Source: Gemmatimonadota bacterium
GTDB taxonomy: Bacteria > Gemmatimonadota > Gemmatimonadetes > Longimicrobiales > Gaopeijiaceae
Direction: 5' to 3'
Length of the DNA stretch: 64,000 nucleotides
Assembly: GCA_028873815.1 (NCBI GenBank)
Contig: JAPPNN010000004.1
Location: 144,829 to 208,828 of the forward strand
The translations under genes and the position numbers were made by a program. This document shows, piece after piece, positions 1-9,963 of this stretch. Under the pieces are notes generated by a model that saw nothing but the letters and a program-made list of their open reading frames with translations, had not been told where the DNA came from and did not search any database. Each line of letters starts with the position of its first letter. Within the stretch, counting starts at the first letter, position 1.

Positions 1-253
1 CGTCGGCGTCCATCATCCACAGCGCCGACTCGCGCCGGTCGCTCCTCTCGTCGATCCACCCCTTCGTGTACACGATCCGTGCGCCGTCCGGCGAGATCTG
101 CGGGTTCGAAACGGTCTCCATGTCCATGTACTGGTCCAGGGAGAGGCGCTGCTGCGCGGTGGTGGGGGCGGGCGAGAGCGCCAGCGTGGCGAGCGGCGCG
201 GCAAATGCCAGGAGCAGGATGTTGGCAATTGGAACGGGGCAGGGGCACTTCAT
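1..253 (-). CDS. S9 family peptidase, N-terminal fragment (cut by window edge)
   Basis: This is an open reading frame running off the left edge; it is absent from the ORF track because it has no stop in the window. Reading the minus strand from ATG at 253 gives a signal peptide (hydrophobic stretch 'ILLLAFAAPLATLAL' followed by 'TTAQQ') and then 'LDQYMDMETVSNPQISPDG' and 'IVYTKGWIDERSD', the first PD40/WD40-like blade of an exported prolyl-oligopeptidase-type peptidase. The same sequence pattern occurs in the complete S9 peptidase at 43.5 kb ('LDWERVSDPRISPDG'), so the two are paralogues. A GGAGAAC ribosome binding site lies about 5 bases before the ATG. The catalytic domain is outside the window. 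It lies 102 bp downstream of the RND pump gene on the same strand. Confidence 0.85.
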   Translation of the reverse strand, partial: MKCPCPVPIANILLLAFAAPLATLALSPAPTTAQQRLSLDQYMDMETVSNPQISPDGARIVYTKGWIDERSDRRESALWMMDAD

Positions 254-355
254 GGTAGTTCTCCGGACAAGTCGGACGTTTGCGACAGCCCGAAAAGTGG
301 TCTGCCGGCGGTTCCGGGACAACATGGGGTGCCCGGGCCGGGCCGAACGGGTTGC

Positions 356-3300
356 CTATTCCGCCCTGGCCTCTGCAATCATGACCAGCGACGGCAGCAG
401 GTAGAGTATGAAGAAGCCGGAGAATACCAGTCCGCCGAGCATGCTCACAACGAATGGCACGAGAATCATCAGTTCCTCGCTCCGCACGTAGAGCAACGGT
501 GCGAGTGCCAGGATCGTCGTCAGGCTGGTCAGAAACACGGCCCGGAAACGATGGCGGGTTGCGGCGGATGCGGCGGCGATCGCCGGGATCATACTGCTCT
601 CCCGACGCAGCACGTTGTAGCGATCCATCAGCACGAGCGCGTCGTTTACGATGACGCCCGCGACTCCGATCACCCCAAACAGCGACATGGCGCTGAAGTC
701 CCATCCCAGGATCCAGTGACTCACGACCGCTCCCGAAAACGCGATCGGAATACCGGCTACGGCGATCACGGGTTTCCAGTAGCTACGGAGAAAGGCGGCG
801 ATCAGGACATACATCGCGATGAGCAGCAGGGGAATCACCACGGCCAGGGTCCCGAGCAGGTTGCCCTCCGTGCGGGCGCTGCCGTGGGGTTCGATTCGGA
901 GATTTCGGTATCTCTCGAGCAGCTCCGGAACAAAGCCCTGGTTTATCTCGCGCCTGGCCTGAAGGGGCGTCAGCAGTGCAGGGTCGGCTTCGGCGCTCAC
1001 GAGGGCGGTTTGCTGGCCGTCTATACTGACCAGTGCAGCCAGTTCGCGCCGCTCGCTCAGATCGGCCACCGATGATAGAGGGACCGCTCCTCCGGATGCC
1101 GGGGGGGGCGGGCTGGCGCGATTCTCCCCGGTGCCGGGCCGATGGATCCGTTCCGTGCCAAGCTCGCGCATGCTCTGGCGCCGTTCCCTGGGGTATCTCA
1201 CCATCACCTTGATCTCGTCGTGGCCGCGCTGAATGCGCTGGACCTCCGCCCCGTGGAAACTGGCACGGAGCTGTACCCCTATCCCCGCGGGCGTCAACCC
1301 CGCCGCCATTCCTGCGGGAGTCAGCTCGATTTCGAATTGGCGCTTGCCCAGGACCAGATTGTCGGAGATTCCGTACATCCCCGGCATGGACGCCATCGAT
1401 GCGGTCAGCTCGTTCGTGGCGGCTCGCAAGCTGTCCAGGTCGTCGTGCTTGAGGGCATACGCAACACCCGACTCGGACTGCGTGCGTTGCGTGTAGTAGG
1501 TCACGCTTTGCAGGTACGACACATCGCCGATGTTCTCACGCCATTGACGCGTGACCTCCAGTACCGGCGAGCGCCGGATCGGCCGCTCATTCAGATGGAC
1601 CACTACGGATGCCAGGTGGCTTCTGTTGGGACCAGCTTCGGCTGTTCGCCGCGAGAGGACGTTGCCGGCCATGATGCTGACCGCCTCGACCGACGTCCCT
1701 TCGCTCTGATCATTCACCGCCAGTGCCGCGTCGGAGAACCGCTCCGCAGCGGCGAGCGTCACTTCGAACGGCGTGCCCACGGGCAGCGTGAGATCGGCCT
1801 GGATGTTCTCGGAGGCATTCAGCACTTCGTCGAAGTAGACGATGCGCACGACGTCGGCCCGGAGCAGCAGAAGCGCGAACAGGACGAGCAGGGTTCCCAG
1901 GACGGGCGCAAACCAGAGGTGGCGAATGGACCAGGAGACCGCGGGCACTACGACCAAGTCGCGAAGCGTCTGCAAGCGACCGTGTGCCCGACGCTGAAGG
2001 TCCGACAGCGGCGGCAGGCTCCAGCGCCCCGGATGGGACAGGTGGGCCGGCAATATGAAGAATGCCTCGATCAGCGAGACCGTCAGGACAAACAGTGCCA
2101 CATACGGAAACACGTTGACGATCTGGAGTCGTGGGGGGGTGATGAAGAGCAGCGGGATGAAGGCGAGCATTGTGGTTGCCGCGCCGATCGTGATGGGCCC
2201 CACCATGGCACGTGCGCCCGACACCGCGGCCTCAAGTGGTTCCTTCCCGCCCTCTCGTTCGGCCGCGATGCTGTCGCCGACGACCACCGCGTCGTCCACG
2301 ACGATGCCCACCATGAGGAAGAAGGCGAAGATCGTTCCCAGATTGAGCGTGAGGCCACTCATTCCGAAGAAGATCAGGGAACCCAGAAAGGACAGGGGAA
2401 TGCCCAGGGTGACCCAGGTGGCCACACGAAGGTCAAAGAACACGACAAGGCACAGCAGGACCAGTATCGTGCCCACCACTGCGTTTCCGACGATCGACGA
2501 TATCGTGTCGACGGCATCGCCCGCCCGGTCGTTCCAGATGCCGATCTCCACGTTCGGAGGAGGTTGGTAGCTGGCAAGCCAGCTTCTGATGTCCTCGCCC
2601 ATGGTCACGATCGACTGCTGCCCGGTCGCGTCGACGCGAACCAGTATGGCGGGGTCTCCATCAACTCGGGTGATGATGTCTTCGTCCACGAACCCGTCAC
2701 GAATCTCCGCAACCTCGCCCACGGTGAGAATCGAGCCATCGAGCCGCGTGATTACCGGAATGTCCTCAAACTCCTCGCCGAACTGCCGCTTTGAGACGGT
2801 GTGCAGCACGAGGCCTCCGGCGTCCGTACGCAGTTCGCCGAAGGTCAAATTCAGGGAGGCGCGCCGAATCGCATCTGTGATCTGGTTGATGGAGAGTCCG
2901 TTGCGGCGCAGTTCCACCTCGCTCAACTCGATTGAAATCTCGCGATCCCGCGTGCCGAGGAGCGTCACCTGGGAAACGGACGGCAGCTCAAGCAGCCCTT
3001 CCCGCAACGCCTGGGCGGCCAGCCGCAATTCGTTCTCGGTGGCCGATGCGGACGAGACGGAGAGCGTCAGCACCTCGATCTCTACCCGACTGTATTCGAT
3101 CTCGGGCTGTTCCGCGGAAACCGGCGGAAAATTCTCGATGCGGTCCACTGCATTCTTGACGTCGTCCAGGACGGCGGCGGCGTCCGCAAAGGTGGCCAGT
3201 TCGACCGTGACCAGGGCGAGCCCTTCATAGGCCGTTGCAACGACACGCTCGACCCCCGGCAGACCGACGACGTTTTCCTCGACCCGCCGTACGATGTCCT

Positions 3301-3487
3301 CCCGAACCTCCCTGGGCGAGGAACCGGGCGACCTTACAGAGACGGTGACGCTGCGGAGGTCGATCTCCGGAAAGTTCTGGACAGGGAGGTTGGAGCCCGC
3401 GATCAGCCCGCCGACGATGAAGAACACCATAAGGAGGTTCGCGGCGACCGGATTCCCGGCGAAATATGCGATCAGCCCGTTTTTCAC
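356..3487 (-). CDS. RND family efflux transporter, inner-membrane permease (HAE1/AcrB-like)
   Basis: The 1043-aa product has the usual length of an RND permease. It starts with a GTG (an AAAGGA-type site is upstream) and the first transmembrane helix 'NPVAANLLMVFFIVGGLIAG', followed by a porter domain, a central membrane block with the TM4 proton-relay pair in 'MVGIVVDDAVVVGDSI' (around residue 400), a second porter domain, and a C-terminal membrane block containing 'GVIVNDALVLMDRYN'. These are hallmarks of proton-driven export of drugs or lipophilic compounds from the periplasm or inner membrane through a tripartite complex. Its partner membrane-fusion gene lies immediately upstream with a 44-bp gap. 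No outer-membrane TolC gene is nearby. The substrate cannot be told from the sequence. Confidence 0.93.
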   Translation of the reverse strand: MKNGLIAYFAGNPVAANLLMVFFIVGGLIAGSNLPVQNFPEIDLRSVTVSVRSPGSSPREVREDIVRRVEENVVGLPGVERVVATAYEGLALVTVELATFADAAAVLDDVKNAVDRIENFPPVSAEQPEIEYSRVEIEVLTLSVSSASATENELRLAAQALREGLLELPSVSQVTLLGTRDREISIELSEVELRRNGLSINQITDAIRRASLNLTFGELRTDAGGLVLHTVSKRQFGEEFEDIPVITRLDGSILTVGEVAEIRDGFVDEDIITRVDGDPAILVRVDATGQQSIVTMGEDIRSWLASYQPPPNVEIGIWNDRAGDAVDTISSIVGNAVVGTILVLLCLVVFFDLRVATWVTLGIPLSFLGSLIFFGMSGLTLNLGTIFAFFLMVGIVVDDAVVVGDSIAAEREGGKEPLEAAVSGARAMVGPITIGAATTMLAFIPLLFITPPRLQIVNVFPYVALFVLTVSLIEAFFILPAHLSHPGRWSLPPLSDLQRRAHGRLQTLRDLVVVPAVSWSIRHLWFAPVLGTLLVLFALLLLRADVVRIVYFDEVLNASENIQADLTLPVGTPFEVTLAAAERFSDAALAVNDQSEGTSVEAVSIMAGNVLSRRTAEAGPNRSHLASVVVHLNERPIRRSPVLEVTRQWRENIGDVSYLQSVTYYTQRTQSESGVAYALKHDDLDSLRAATNELTASMASMPGMYGISDNLVLGKRQFEIELTPAGMAAGLTPAGIGVQLRASFHGAEVQRIQRGHDEIKVMVRYPRERRQSMRELGTERIHRPGTGENRASPPPPASGGAVPLSSVADLSERRELAALVSIDGQQTALVSAEADPALLTPLQARREINQGFVPELLERYRNLRIEPHGSARTEGNLLGTLAVVIPLLLIAMYVLIAAFLRSYWKPVIAVAGIPIAFSGAVVSHWILGWDFSAMSLFGVIGVAGVIVNDALVLMDRYNVLRRESSMIPAIAAASAATRHRFRAVFLTSLTTILALAPLLYVRSEELMILVPFVVSMLGGLVFSGFFILYLLPSLVMIAEARAE

Positions 3488-3531
3488 AATGACTATCGGG
3501 TTCCTTTTGTCCTCGACACAGGGGCGCGGCC

Positions 3532-4616
3532 CTAGGACCCTGCGCCCGCCAACTCGACCGCCAGTCCTTCCCGTGCTCCAGGCAGGGCGCCGATGACAAT
3601 TCCGTCGGCCGCGTCAAATGCCTCGACAACAAGCCCTCGCTGGTCCACCCGATCGCGTTGGGGACAACCCGGCGCAGGGCGCCGTTTTCGACGACCCACA
3701 CGGCGTCGTCCTGCTGCAGAACCGATTCCGGCAGCAGATAGACGTTTCGGTGTGGGGGGCCCTCGATCTCAACTTGGGCGAAGGTGTTCGGCAGAGGCAG
3801 CGAGCTGGCGCGCCGAGCGCCCGAGAACCGCAGGAAGATCGTCGACAGACGCGTCCTCGGCGCAAGCACGGATGAGACACGGGCAATCCTCGCGGCATGA
3901 ACGCCGGATTCCGTGGATACCCGGGCGGAGCGGCCGATTGCCGGGGCCAGATAGGCCAGGTCGGCCACTTCGATCGGTGCATTGACCTCCAGTGCTTCGG
4001 TACTGTAGACGATGCCCAGAATCGCTTGGGCGCCGACAAGCTCCGGCGGGCCGACCAGCTCACCCACGCTCACATCCGCGCTGATCACGCGAGCATCGTA
4101 GGGCAAGGAGATTTCTGTGCGGCTGAGCGCGAGCTCGGCCAGGCGCAGCGCGGTTCGAGCGCTCTCGAGCGCGGCTGCGGATGCGGCCCCGGGCTGTGTC
4201 GACAGTCGCGCCTCGGCCTCCGCAACCGCGTTTTGCGCGGCTTGTACCTCGAGCGAGTACCTGGCCGTATCAATCCTCACGAAGGGCTCGTCCGCCGCGA
4301 GTCGTCCCCCGTTGGTGAACTCCGGCGATACCCAGGTCACGCGGCCTCCCACTTCGGCCATCACCGAGACGCGGTCCGCGAGTGTGACCGTACCGGTCAG
4401 TTCCACGGTCATCGACTCTTCGGTCACGACCGGGTCGAGTGTGCTGACCGTGGGCGTCCCGGATTCGACCGCGGCTCTGGAACCCACTTCGACTTCGACT
4501 CGGGCAGGCGCCCGGGCCAGGCGCAGGGCGACTACGACCAGAAACGCGATGAGGAGTAGTTGCGCGTACCCACGCCACCTGGATCGAACATTCCCGTCAG
4601 CAGAATCGCCTGGCAT
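3532..4616 (-). CDS. RND efflux membrane-fusion (periplasmic adaptor) protein, with apparent frameshift
   Basis: The N-terminus has a membrane anchor ('LLLIAFLVVVALRLA'), then a biotinyl-lipoyl half ('VSVMAEVGGRVTWVSPEF'), an alpha-helical hairpin rich in Ala/Glu and a beta-barrel domain, as in HlyD/AcrA adaptors that link an RND pump to an outer-membrane channel. The track ORF runs on to 3225 with an arginine/proline-rich non-homologous tail overlapping the pump gene. Switching frame by one base near 3627-3633 gives '...GWTSEGL' followed by 'VEAFDAADGIVIGALPGARE' and a TAG at 3532-3534, a much more natural end that leaves 44 bp before the pump. One base therefore seems missing in the 'cgacaacaagc' stretch, either an assembly error or a real mutation. 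About 361 aa if corrected. Confidence 0.85.
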
Positions 4617-4853
4617 CTCTTAACCATTGCGTCGTGAAAGGGTCGGGTAGCCATCTTAACCGCTTGTGTGAGCAACCACAACAGCGCTCCCCCCTATCTG
4701 CCGCCAGCATCGCGCACGGAGTTCGCAGTGAGCGGTTTCGGCCCTTACGTTCCTGTATTGACAGCTGGCAAGACGACATCTTTGTGGGAGCCAAGGCAAC
4801 AAGGTACCGGCGGATCCCACTGCATGCGGCCAAGGACACGAGGATGGGGTCCC

Positions 4854-7553
4854 ATGACAACCCCATCACGGCTTGAAGGTCTCGTTTTTGTCGTTTTCGC
4901 ATTTGCGTTCGCGGCAGCGAGTCTCATTCCGGCAGGCGCCCAGGCCCAACAGGGCAGGATCACGGGCCAGGTCACGGACGCCGAAACGGGAGAGGCCCTT
5001 TCCGATGCGGCGGTCGAGGCGCTTGGGGCGGCGGGGCCGATCGCGACCAACCAGGCAGGACGTTTCAGCCTTGGCGTGGCTCCCGGAACGCACACGCTCG
5101 TGGTCACGCTGATCGGATACGAAACCGCCCGGGCCGATGGTGTCGAGGTGGTCGCGGGCGGCACTGCGGAAGTCTCCGTGTCGCTGCGCTCGCAGGCGCT
5201 GCTCCTCAATCCCCTCGTCGTCACGGCGTCGCGCCGTCAGGAGAAGGCGCTCGACGCGCCGGCGTCGGTTTCCACCGTTTCGTCCAGCGACGTGGCGCGA
5301 AAGGCGGCGGTCACCGTTGCGGAACACGTGCGCACGCTGCCCGGGATCGACGCGGCCCAGACCGGACTGAGTCGGACAGCGCTTGTGGCGCGCGGGTTCA
5401 ACAACGTGTCTTCCGGCGCGCTTCTGACGATCATCGACAACCGCTATGCACGCATTCCTTCGCTTCGGTTCAATTCGTACAGCCTGTTCCCGACGACAGA
5501 TCTGGACATCGAGCGGATCGAGGTCTCGCTGGGTCCGGGAGCCGCGCTCTACGGCCCGAACGCGTCGAACGGCGTGATGCATCTGATCACTTCGTCGCCG
5601 CTCGACAAGCAGGGCTCCACCATTTCACTGGCCGGAGGCGAACGTTCGGTTTTTCACGGTCAGTTCCGCACCGCCCATGCCGCTTCCGAGAACTTCGGCG
5701 TCAAGATCTCGGGACAGTATCAGCAAGGGAACGACTGGGAGTATGACGATCCGTTCGAGATTGTCTCTCGCAACTATGAAACGTCCAGGTACAGTGCCGA
5801 TGCCCGGTTCGACGTGCGCTTCGGCGATGACGGCGCATTCATCCTGAATACCGGAACCAGCAAGATCGGCAGCGGCATCTCAATGACGCGGATCGGCGCC
5901 AGCCAGGTGAAAGACTGGGGCTACAACTTCGTCCAGACGCGCCTGACGAAGGGTCGGCTCTTCGCCCAGGCGTTCCTGAACCAGACGAACTCCGGTAGCA
6001 CGGCAACGGGGGGATCGGCTGAAACGGGAACCTTCCTGCTCCGGACCGGCAGCCCGGTGGTGGACCAGTCGCGCACCATGGCGGCCCAGTTTCAGTACAG
6101 CTTCGATGTCGGACCATGGCAGAGCTTCATCTACGGCGTCGATTGGCAGCGGACCGAGCCGCGCACCGGCGGTACGATCTTCGGGCGGAACGAGGATGAC
6201 GACATCGTCTCCGAAGCCGGCACGTACGTGCACTCGGAGACGTCTCTGGGCGACCGGGTGGACCTCGTCACGGCCATCCGCCTGGACGATCACAACCGCC
6301 TTTCCGACGTGAACATCTCCCCTCGCGCCGCCCTCGTGCTCCGCCCGGCCGACAACCAGAGTTTCCGCCTCACCTACAACCGGGCCTTCGCGACTCCGAC
6401 CACCACCAATCTCTTTCTGGACATTATCGCGGCACGGGTCCCCGTGGCCGGAGACATCAGCTACAACATCCGCGCGCTTGGCGCGCCCCCGGGTGGCTTC
6501 ACCTTCGGGGCCCAGTGCCCGGGCGGCGTCATGTCCTACTGCATGCGCTCGCCCGTGGTTGCCGGCACTGTCCCGGCAAACGCCGCGTTGCTCTGGGAGG
6601 CGCTCCTCCAGCTGCTGCCCTCGCTCGATCCCCGGACGGCTCCGCTCGTCAATTTCCTGAAAAACCCCGGGGCCCGCCCCGGGGATCCGGCGCTCGGCAC
6701 GGTGCTCCGCCTCCTGGACCAGTCGGCCACCGATCCCTCCATGAGGTTTCCGCTGGACAACTCGCCGCCGGAGAACACGGCCGAACTCGCCCCGACCGTC
6801 AACAACACCTACGAGGTCGGCTACAAGGGCCTGATCCAGAACAAGGTGCTCCTGTCCGTGGACGCCTGGTTCAGCCGTGTGCAGAACTTCATCGGCCCGC
6901 TGCAGATCATCACGCCGAACGTGTTCCTGGATCCCGCCAGCACCGGGGCATTCATCGTCCATCGTCTGACCCCGCTTATCCGCGCGGGCCGCATGACCCG
7001 GGAGAGCGCTCTGGGAATCGCCGAACTCCTCTCTTCAGCGCCGCTGGGCACCGTCGTGCCGGATCAGTCGGAGTCCGCCGACCTCATCGTCACGTATCGG
7101 AACTTCGGCGAAGTGGATTTCTGGGGGACGGACCTTGCAGCGCAGATTCTCGCATCGGACCGACTGCGTATCAACGCGAACTACTCCTTCCAGAGCGACG
7201 AATGCTTCGATTTCAACGAAGACGGCCTGTGCACCAGTTCGGACGACATCGCGCTCAATGCCCCCAATCACAAGGGATCGGTGGGGTTCACCTTCGACGA
7301 CCGGGCCGCGGGTTTCTCCTTCGGCGGACAGCTGCGGATGACCAGCGCCTTTCCGATGAACTCCGGCGTGTACAGGGGTGACGTGGACGGATACAGCCTT
7401 CTGGATGTCCAGATCGGATACCGCCTCCTCTTCCAGCCCGACACGCAGGTCTCGCTGACGGCGAACAACGTCCTCAACAACCTGCACCAGGAGTTCGTAG
7501 GTGCGCCGGAGATCGGCAGGATGCTGTTGGCGAGGGTAAGGTACGACTTCTGA
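4854..7553 (+). CDS. TonB-dependent outer-membrane receptor with N-terminal carboxypeptidase-regulatory domain
   Basis: I take the ATG at 4854, 62 codons inside the track ORF, because it is followed by a signal peptide ('FVVFAFAFAAASLIPAGAQAQ') and preceded by a GAGGA site; the longer ORF has no signal peptide at its start. About 899 aa. After the signal comes a CarboxypepD_reg-like domain ('GRITGQVTDAETGEALSDAA'), a plug domain ('NPLVVTASRRQEKALDAPAS' through 'IERIEVSLGPGAALYGPNA') and a long beta-barrel ending in an aromatic residue ('LLARVRYDF'), as needed for BAM insertion. Such receptors import siderophores, vitamins, peptides or glycans using TonB energy. No substrate-specific gene is adjacent except an amidohydrolase downstream on the other strand. 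Confidence 0.92.
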   Translation: MTTPSRLEGLVFVVFAFAFAAASLIPAGAQAQQGRITGQVTDAETGEALSDAAVEALGAAGPIATNQAGRFSLGVAPGTHTLVVTLIGYETARADGVEVVAGGTAEVSVSLRSQALLLNPLVVTASRRQEKALDAPASVSTVSSSDVARKAAVTVAEHVRTLPGIDAAQTGLSRTALVARGFNNVSSGALLTIIDNRYARIPSLRFNSYSLFPTTDLDIERIEVSLGPGAALYGPNASNGVMHLITSSPLDKQGSTISLAGGERSVFHGQFRTAHAASENFGVKISGQYQQGNDWEYDDPFEIVSRNYETSRYSADARFDVRFGDDGAFILNTGTSKIGSGISMTRIGASQVKDWGYNFVQTRLTKGRLFAQAFLNQTNSGSTATGGSAETGTFLLRTGSPVVDQSRTMAAQFQYSFDVGPWQSFIYGVDWQRTEPRTGGTIFGRNEDDDIVSEAGTYVHSETSLGDRVDLVTAIRLDDHNRLSDVNISPRAALVLRPADNQSFRLTYNRAFATPTTTNLFLDIIAARVPVAGDISYNIRALGAPPGGFTFGAQCPGGVMSYCMRSPVVAGTVPANAALLWEALLQLLPSLDPRTAPLVNFLKNPGARPGDPALGTVLRLLDQSATDPSMRFPLDNSPPENTAELAPTVNNTYEVGYKGLIQNKVLLSVDAWFSRVQNFIGPLQIITPNVFLDPASTGAFIVHRLTPLIRAGRMTRESALGIAELLSSAPLGTVVPDQSESADLIVTYRNFGEVDFWGTDLAAQILASDRLRINANYSFQSDECFDFNEDGLCTSSDDIALNAPNHKGSVGFTFDDRAAGFSFGGQLRMTSAFPMNSGVYRGDVDGYSLLDVQIGYRLLFQPDTQVSLTANNVLNNLHQEFVGAPEIGRMLLARVRYDF

Positions 7554-7667
7554 GGGCAGTCACCTCGACGCCGAGGCCTCCACCCCTGCCACAACCACCG
7601 CATTTGTCGCGGCAACCGCGGCCTGCGCCGCAGCTACCGCGCTCTTCGCCGCAGGATGAGCCAACTT

Positions 7668-9140
7668 TTACATCGCCGTAGCACGTTCCCGCCGTATCGC
7701 CCGCCCGGGGAAGACGCCTTCGACCAGGCTCCCGTCGCGCACCACCGGGGTCCCGCCCACCAGCACATGCATGAAGCCGCGCGACGGAGTCGCCGGAGCG
7801 TCGTAGTCGGCCATGTCCAGCACGGTCTCCGGGTCGAGTAGCGCCAGGTCCGCGTCGGCGCCGACCTGAACGCGGCCCTTCCGGGCCATCGCCGGTGCCG
7901 CACCCTCCACGCGTCGCGCGGGGAGGATCGTCATCTTGGCCAGTGCGTCCATCAGGCTGATCACGCCGCGGTCCCGCGAGTAATGGCCCAGAATGCGCGC
8001 GAACGTTCCGGCTCCGCGCGGGTGAACCGCAAGGTGCAGGAAGGGTATCCCGTCGCTCGCCGCGATCACGTCGGGTTGGGCCACGATCCACTCGTTGGTC
8101 TCTTCGTTGCGGCCGTGAATGACCACCCAGCCGCCCTGTTCGCGGTACTCGGCGAAGGTGCGGGCGTTCAGCCGCTCTTCCTGTCCCGGCCATTGCAGCC
8201 GCTGGTACGCCTCGTCGTCGAGGCCCACCCAGGGGTCGAAGAGGGCGGACTCGATGAAAGTCGACGAAGCCGTGTACGGATAGGCCTCGGTCGTGACGTC
8301 GAGTCCCCTTTCCGCGGCGCCGCGGACCAGGGCGACGGCGTCCATGGCCGACTCGTCGGCGGACGAGTTGAGGTGGACGATGTGCAGCGACGCGCCGGTC
8401 GCGGCCGCGTTGGCGATCACTTCCTGGAAGGGTCCCAGGTTGCCGCCCTCGTCCGCGGCCCTCAGGTGCACGTACGCTGGCACGCCGTGCGCTTCGGCCG
8501 ACGCGAACAGGTCGAGGATCTCCTCGCGCGAGGCTCCCGGCGTGTAGGTGATCCCGAACCCGTAGCCTAGACCGCCTTCGGCCAGCCCCAGCTCCATCAG
8601 GGCCGCGAGTTCGGCGACCTGAGCGTCGTCCAGTTCCTGATAGATCACATCCGATCCCATGGACTCGTTTTCGCCCGGGGGGAGCGTCGGCTGGTGGCCG
8701 ACATCGATTCCCAGCAGCAGCTTGGTCCGCGCGTTCGGGTGGCTCACCGTCGCCCCGAAGTTGAGCAGCGTGCGGCCCTCGCGGGACGCGTACCAGGACG
8801 CCACCGGGTAGACGCCGATCTCCATTTCCAGCGCCGTGGTCACGCCGTCCAGCGCCTGCAGGCGTTCGCTTACCGAATCCTGGCCGTGCGCATGCAAGTC
8901 GATGAAGCCCGGCGCGACCACGAGGCCCGTCGCGTCGAGGGTGTCCCGACCGGCCAGTTCGTCTTCGGTAACCGACGCGATGGTGCCGTCGCGGATCCCG
9001 ACGTTGCGGGGGGCGTCCAGTCCGGTCTCCGGATCCATGACGCGCCCGTGCAATATGACAATGTCGTGGGGCGACGAGCAGGCTACCGTGAGCAAGAGAG
9101 CAGCGATGAGGTGGTGGGGCCGGAGAGTGGGGCGAGGCAT
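7668..9140 (-). CDS. N-acyl-D-amino-acid deacylase-like amidohydrolase (lipoprotein)
   Basis: The 490-aa product belongs to the amidohydrolase superfamily, D-aminoacylase/DAN family. It begins with a lipoprotein signal ('LIAALLLTVACSS', lipobox Cys at about residue 21), then the small beta domain ('ILHGRVMDPETGLDAPRN'), the metal-binding HxH in 'APGFIDLHAHGQDS' (His 83 and 85), further metal ligands in 'YVHLRAADEGG' and 'LHIVHLNSS', and a C-terminal 'KGRVQVGADADLALLDP' return to the beta domain. Members hydrolyse N-acyl-D-amino acids, and some act on related amides or dipeptides. The lipobox places it in the periplasm or outer membrane, consistent with peptide or cell-wall scavenging alongside the neighbouring receptors. 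The specific substrate is not determinable. Confidence 0.88.
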   Translation of the reverse strand: MPRPTLRPHHLIAALLLTVACSSPHDIVILHGRVMDPETGLDAPRNVGIRDGTIASVTEDELAGRDTLDATGLVVAPGFIDLHAHGQDSVSERLQALDGVTTALEMEIGVYPVASWYASREGRTLLNFGATVSHPNARTKLLLGIDVGHQPTLPPGENESMGSDVIYQELDDAQVAELAALMELGLAEGGLGYGFGITYTPGASREEILDLFASAEAHGVPAYVHLRAADEGGNLGPFQEVIANAAATGASLHIVHLNSSADESAMDAVALVRGAAERGLDVTTEAYPYTASSTFIESALFDPWVGLDDEAYQRLQWPGQEERLNARTFAEYREQGGWVVIHGRNEETNEWIVAQPDVIAASDGIPFLHLAVHPRGAGTFARILGHYSRDRGVISLMDALAKMTILPARRVEGAAPAMARKGRVQVGADADLALLDPETVLDMADYDAPATPSRGFMHVLVGGTPVVRDGSLVEGVFPGRAIRRERATAM

Positions 9141-9245
9141 GGCGCGGCTCCGATGGGATGGTCAACGTGGTCCTTGAGACTTGGAGCGTGGGTGAGGCGG
9201 GCGCAAGCGGGCGCAGCCGGCCACGCAACTTTTTGTGGCGTGGCG

Positions 9246-9863
9246 CTACCGGCCCTCCATCACGCGGGCCCAGTCGTCCGGGATGGCCAGCCACCTGGAC
9301 GCCCACTCCGACTTGACCCGAGGCGACGGGTGGTACGACTGGAAGACGCGCCAATCCCCGTCTTCGAACAACGCTGCGGCGCGAGCCGCCCTGTCGCCCA
9401 CCAGAACGATCGAGTCGTGCAACGGCAGTTGATCCACCAGTTTCCTGCACCGCTCCGCGCCCACCTCGAGCTCCTCGGGAGTCGCGATCCGACGCCGGTC
9501 CCACCAGGGTACGATGTTCCAGAGAACCGTCAGTTGTCGGGGAATTCCGGCGAACCTCATCAATCGGAAGGTCCATTCGGCAGTGCGGCCGTCGTTGTCC
9601 CGTGACATGAAGCCCGACCCTCCCATGGACCCGGCGTCCGTCTTGGGCCCGGGCTTGTCGAATAGGAACAGCACGCGGGCCGCGGTGCCACCGTCGAAGG
9701 GATCGAAATGGGGGACCGTCGCGTCGGGTCGTTCCGCCTGCAAGGCGCTTGCGAATTCGTTCAGCGGTCCGACGTGCGGCAGGTTCAGGAGGCTGAGCCG
9801 TTGCTCACGGACCTTGGGGAGTCGGAGGGTACGCGGTACGGCGGGATCGTATGGGAGTGACAT
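9246..9863 (-). CDS. Uracil-DNA glycosylase superfamily-like protein
   Basis: The track ORF starts at 9965, but the conserved part starts at 'MSLPYDPAVP' (ATG at 9863), giving 205 aa and leaving a 100-bp divergent promoter region to the next receptor gene. The sequence 'RVLFLFDKPGPKTDAGSMGG', 'LTVLWNIVPWW', 'SIVLVGDRAAR' and 'VFQSYHPSPRVKS' follows the order of motifs in UDG-fold proteins, where the last is the His-containing loop. The canonical Family 1 water-activating sequence GQDPY is not seen, so this is a divergent family whose glycosylase activity is unproven. It is a likely cytoplasmic protein and has no obvious functional link to its neighbours. Confidence 0.72.
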   Translation of the reverse strand: MSLPYDPAVPRTLRLPKVREQRLSLLNLPHVGPLNEFASALQAERPDATVPHFDPFDGGTAARVLFLFDKPGPKTDAGSMGGSGFMSRDNDGRTAEWTFRLMRFAGIPRQLTVLWNIVPWWDRRRIATPEELEVGAERCRKLVDQLPLHDSIVLVGDRAARAAALFEDGDWRVFQSYHPSPRVKSEWASRWLAIPDDWARVMEGR

Positions 9864-9963
9864 GGGCTTCGGGTCGGTTAGGTTTCTTCTGTCGCATTCT
9901 ACAGCCGAGCAAACTCGCCGTGCCAGCCTGCGGCGGAGAGACTCACCGTTGCCAAGGCCGTCC

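Noticed and set aside
1142-2794. 550-aa plus-strand ORF opposite the RND pump
   Set aside because: Composition typical of antisense reading of a high-GC gene (His/Arg/Gln-rich), no signal, no homology I recognise, while the pump on the other strand is clear.
4668-4853. 62-codon extension of the TonB receptor ORF
   Set aside because: No signal peptide at the extended start; the inner ATG has a ribosome site and is followed by a signal sequence.
7474-9576. 700-aa minus-strand ORF in the track
   Set aside because: Arginine/glycine/proline-rich product without domains; it is a shadow of the amidohydrolase gene (7668-9140) in another frame and runs into neighbouring genes.
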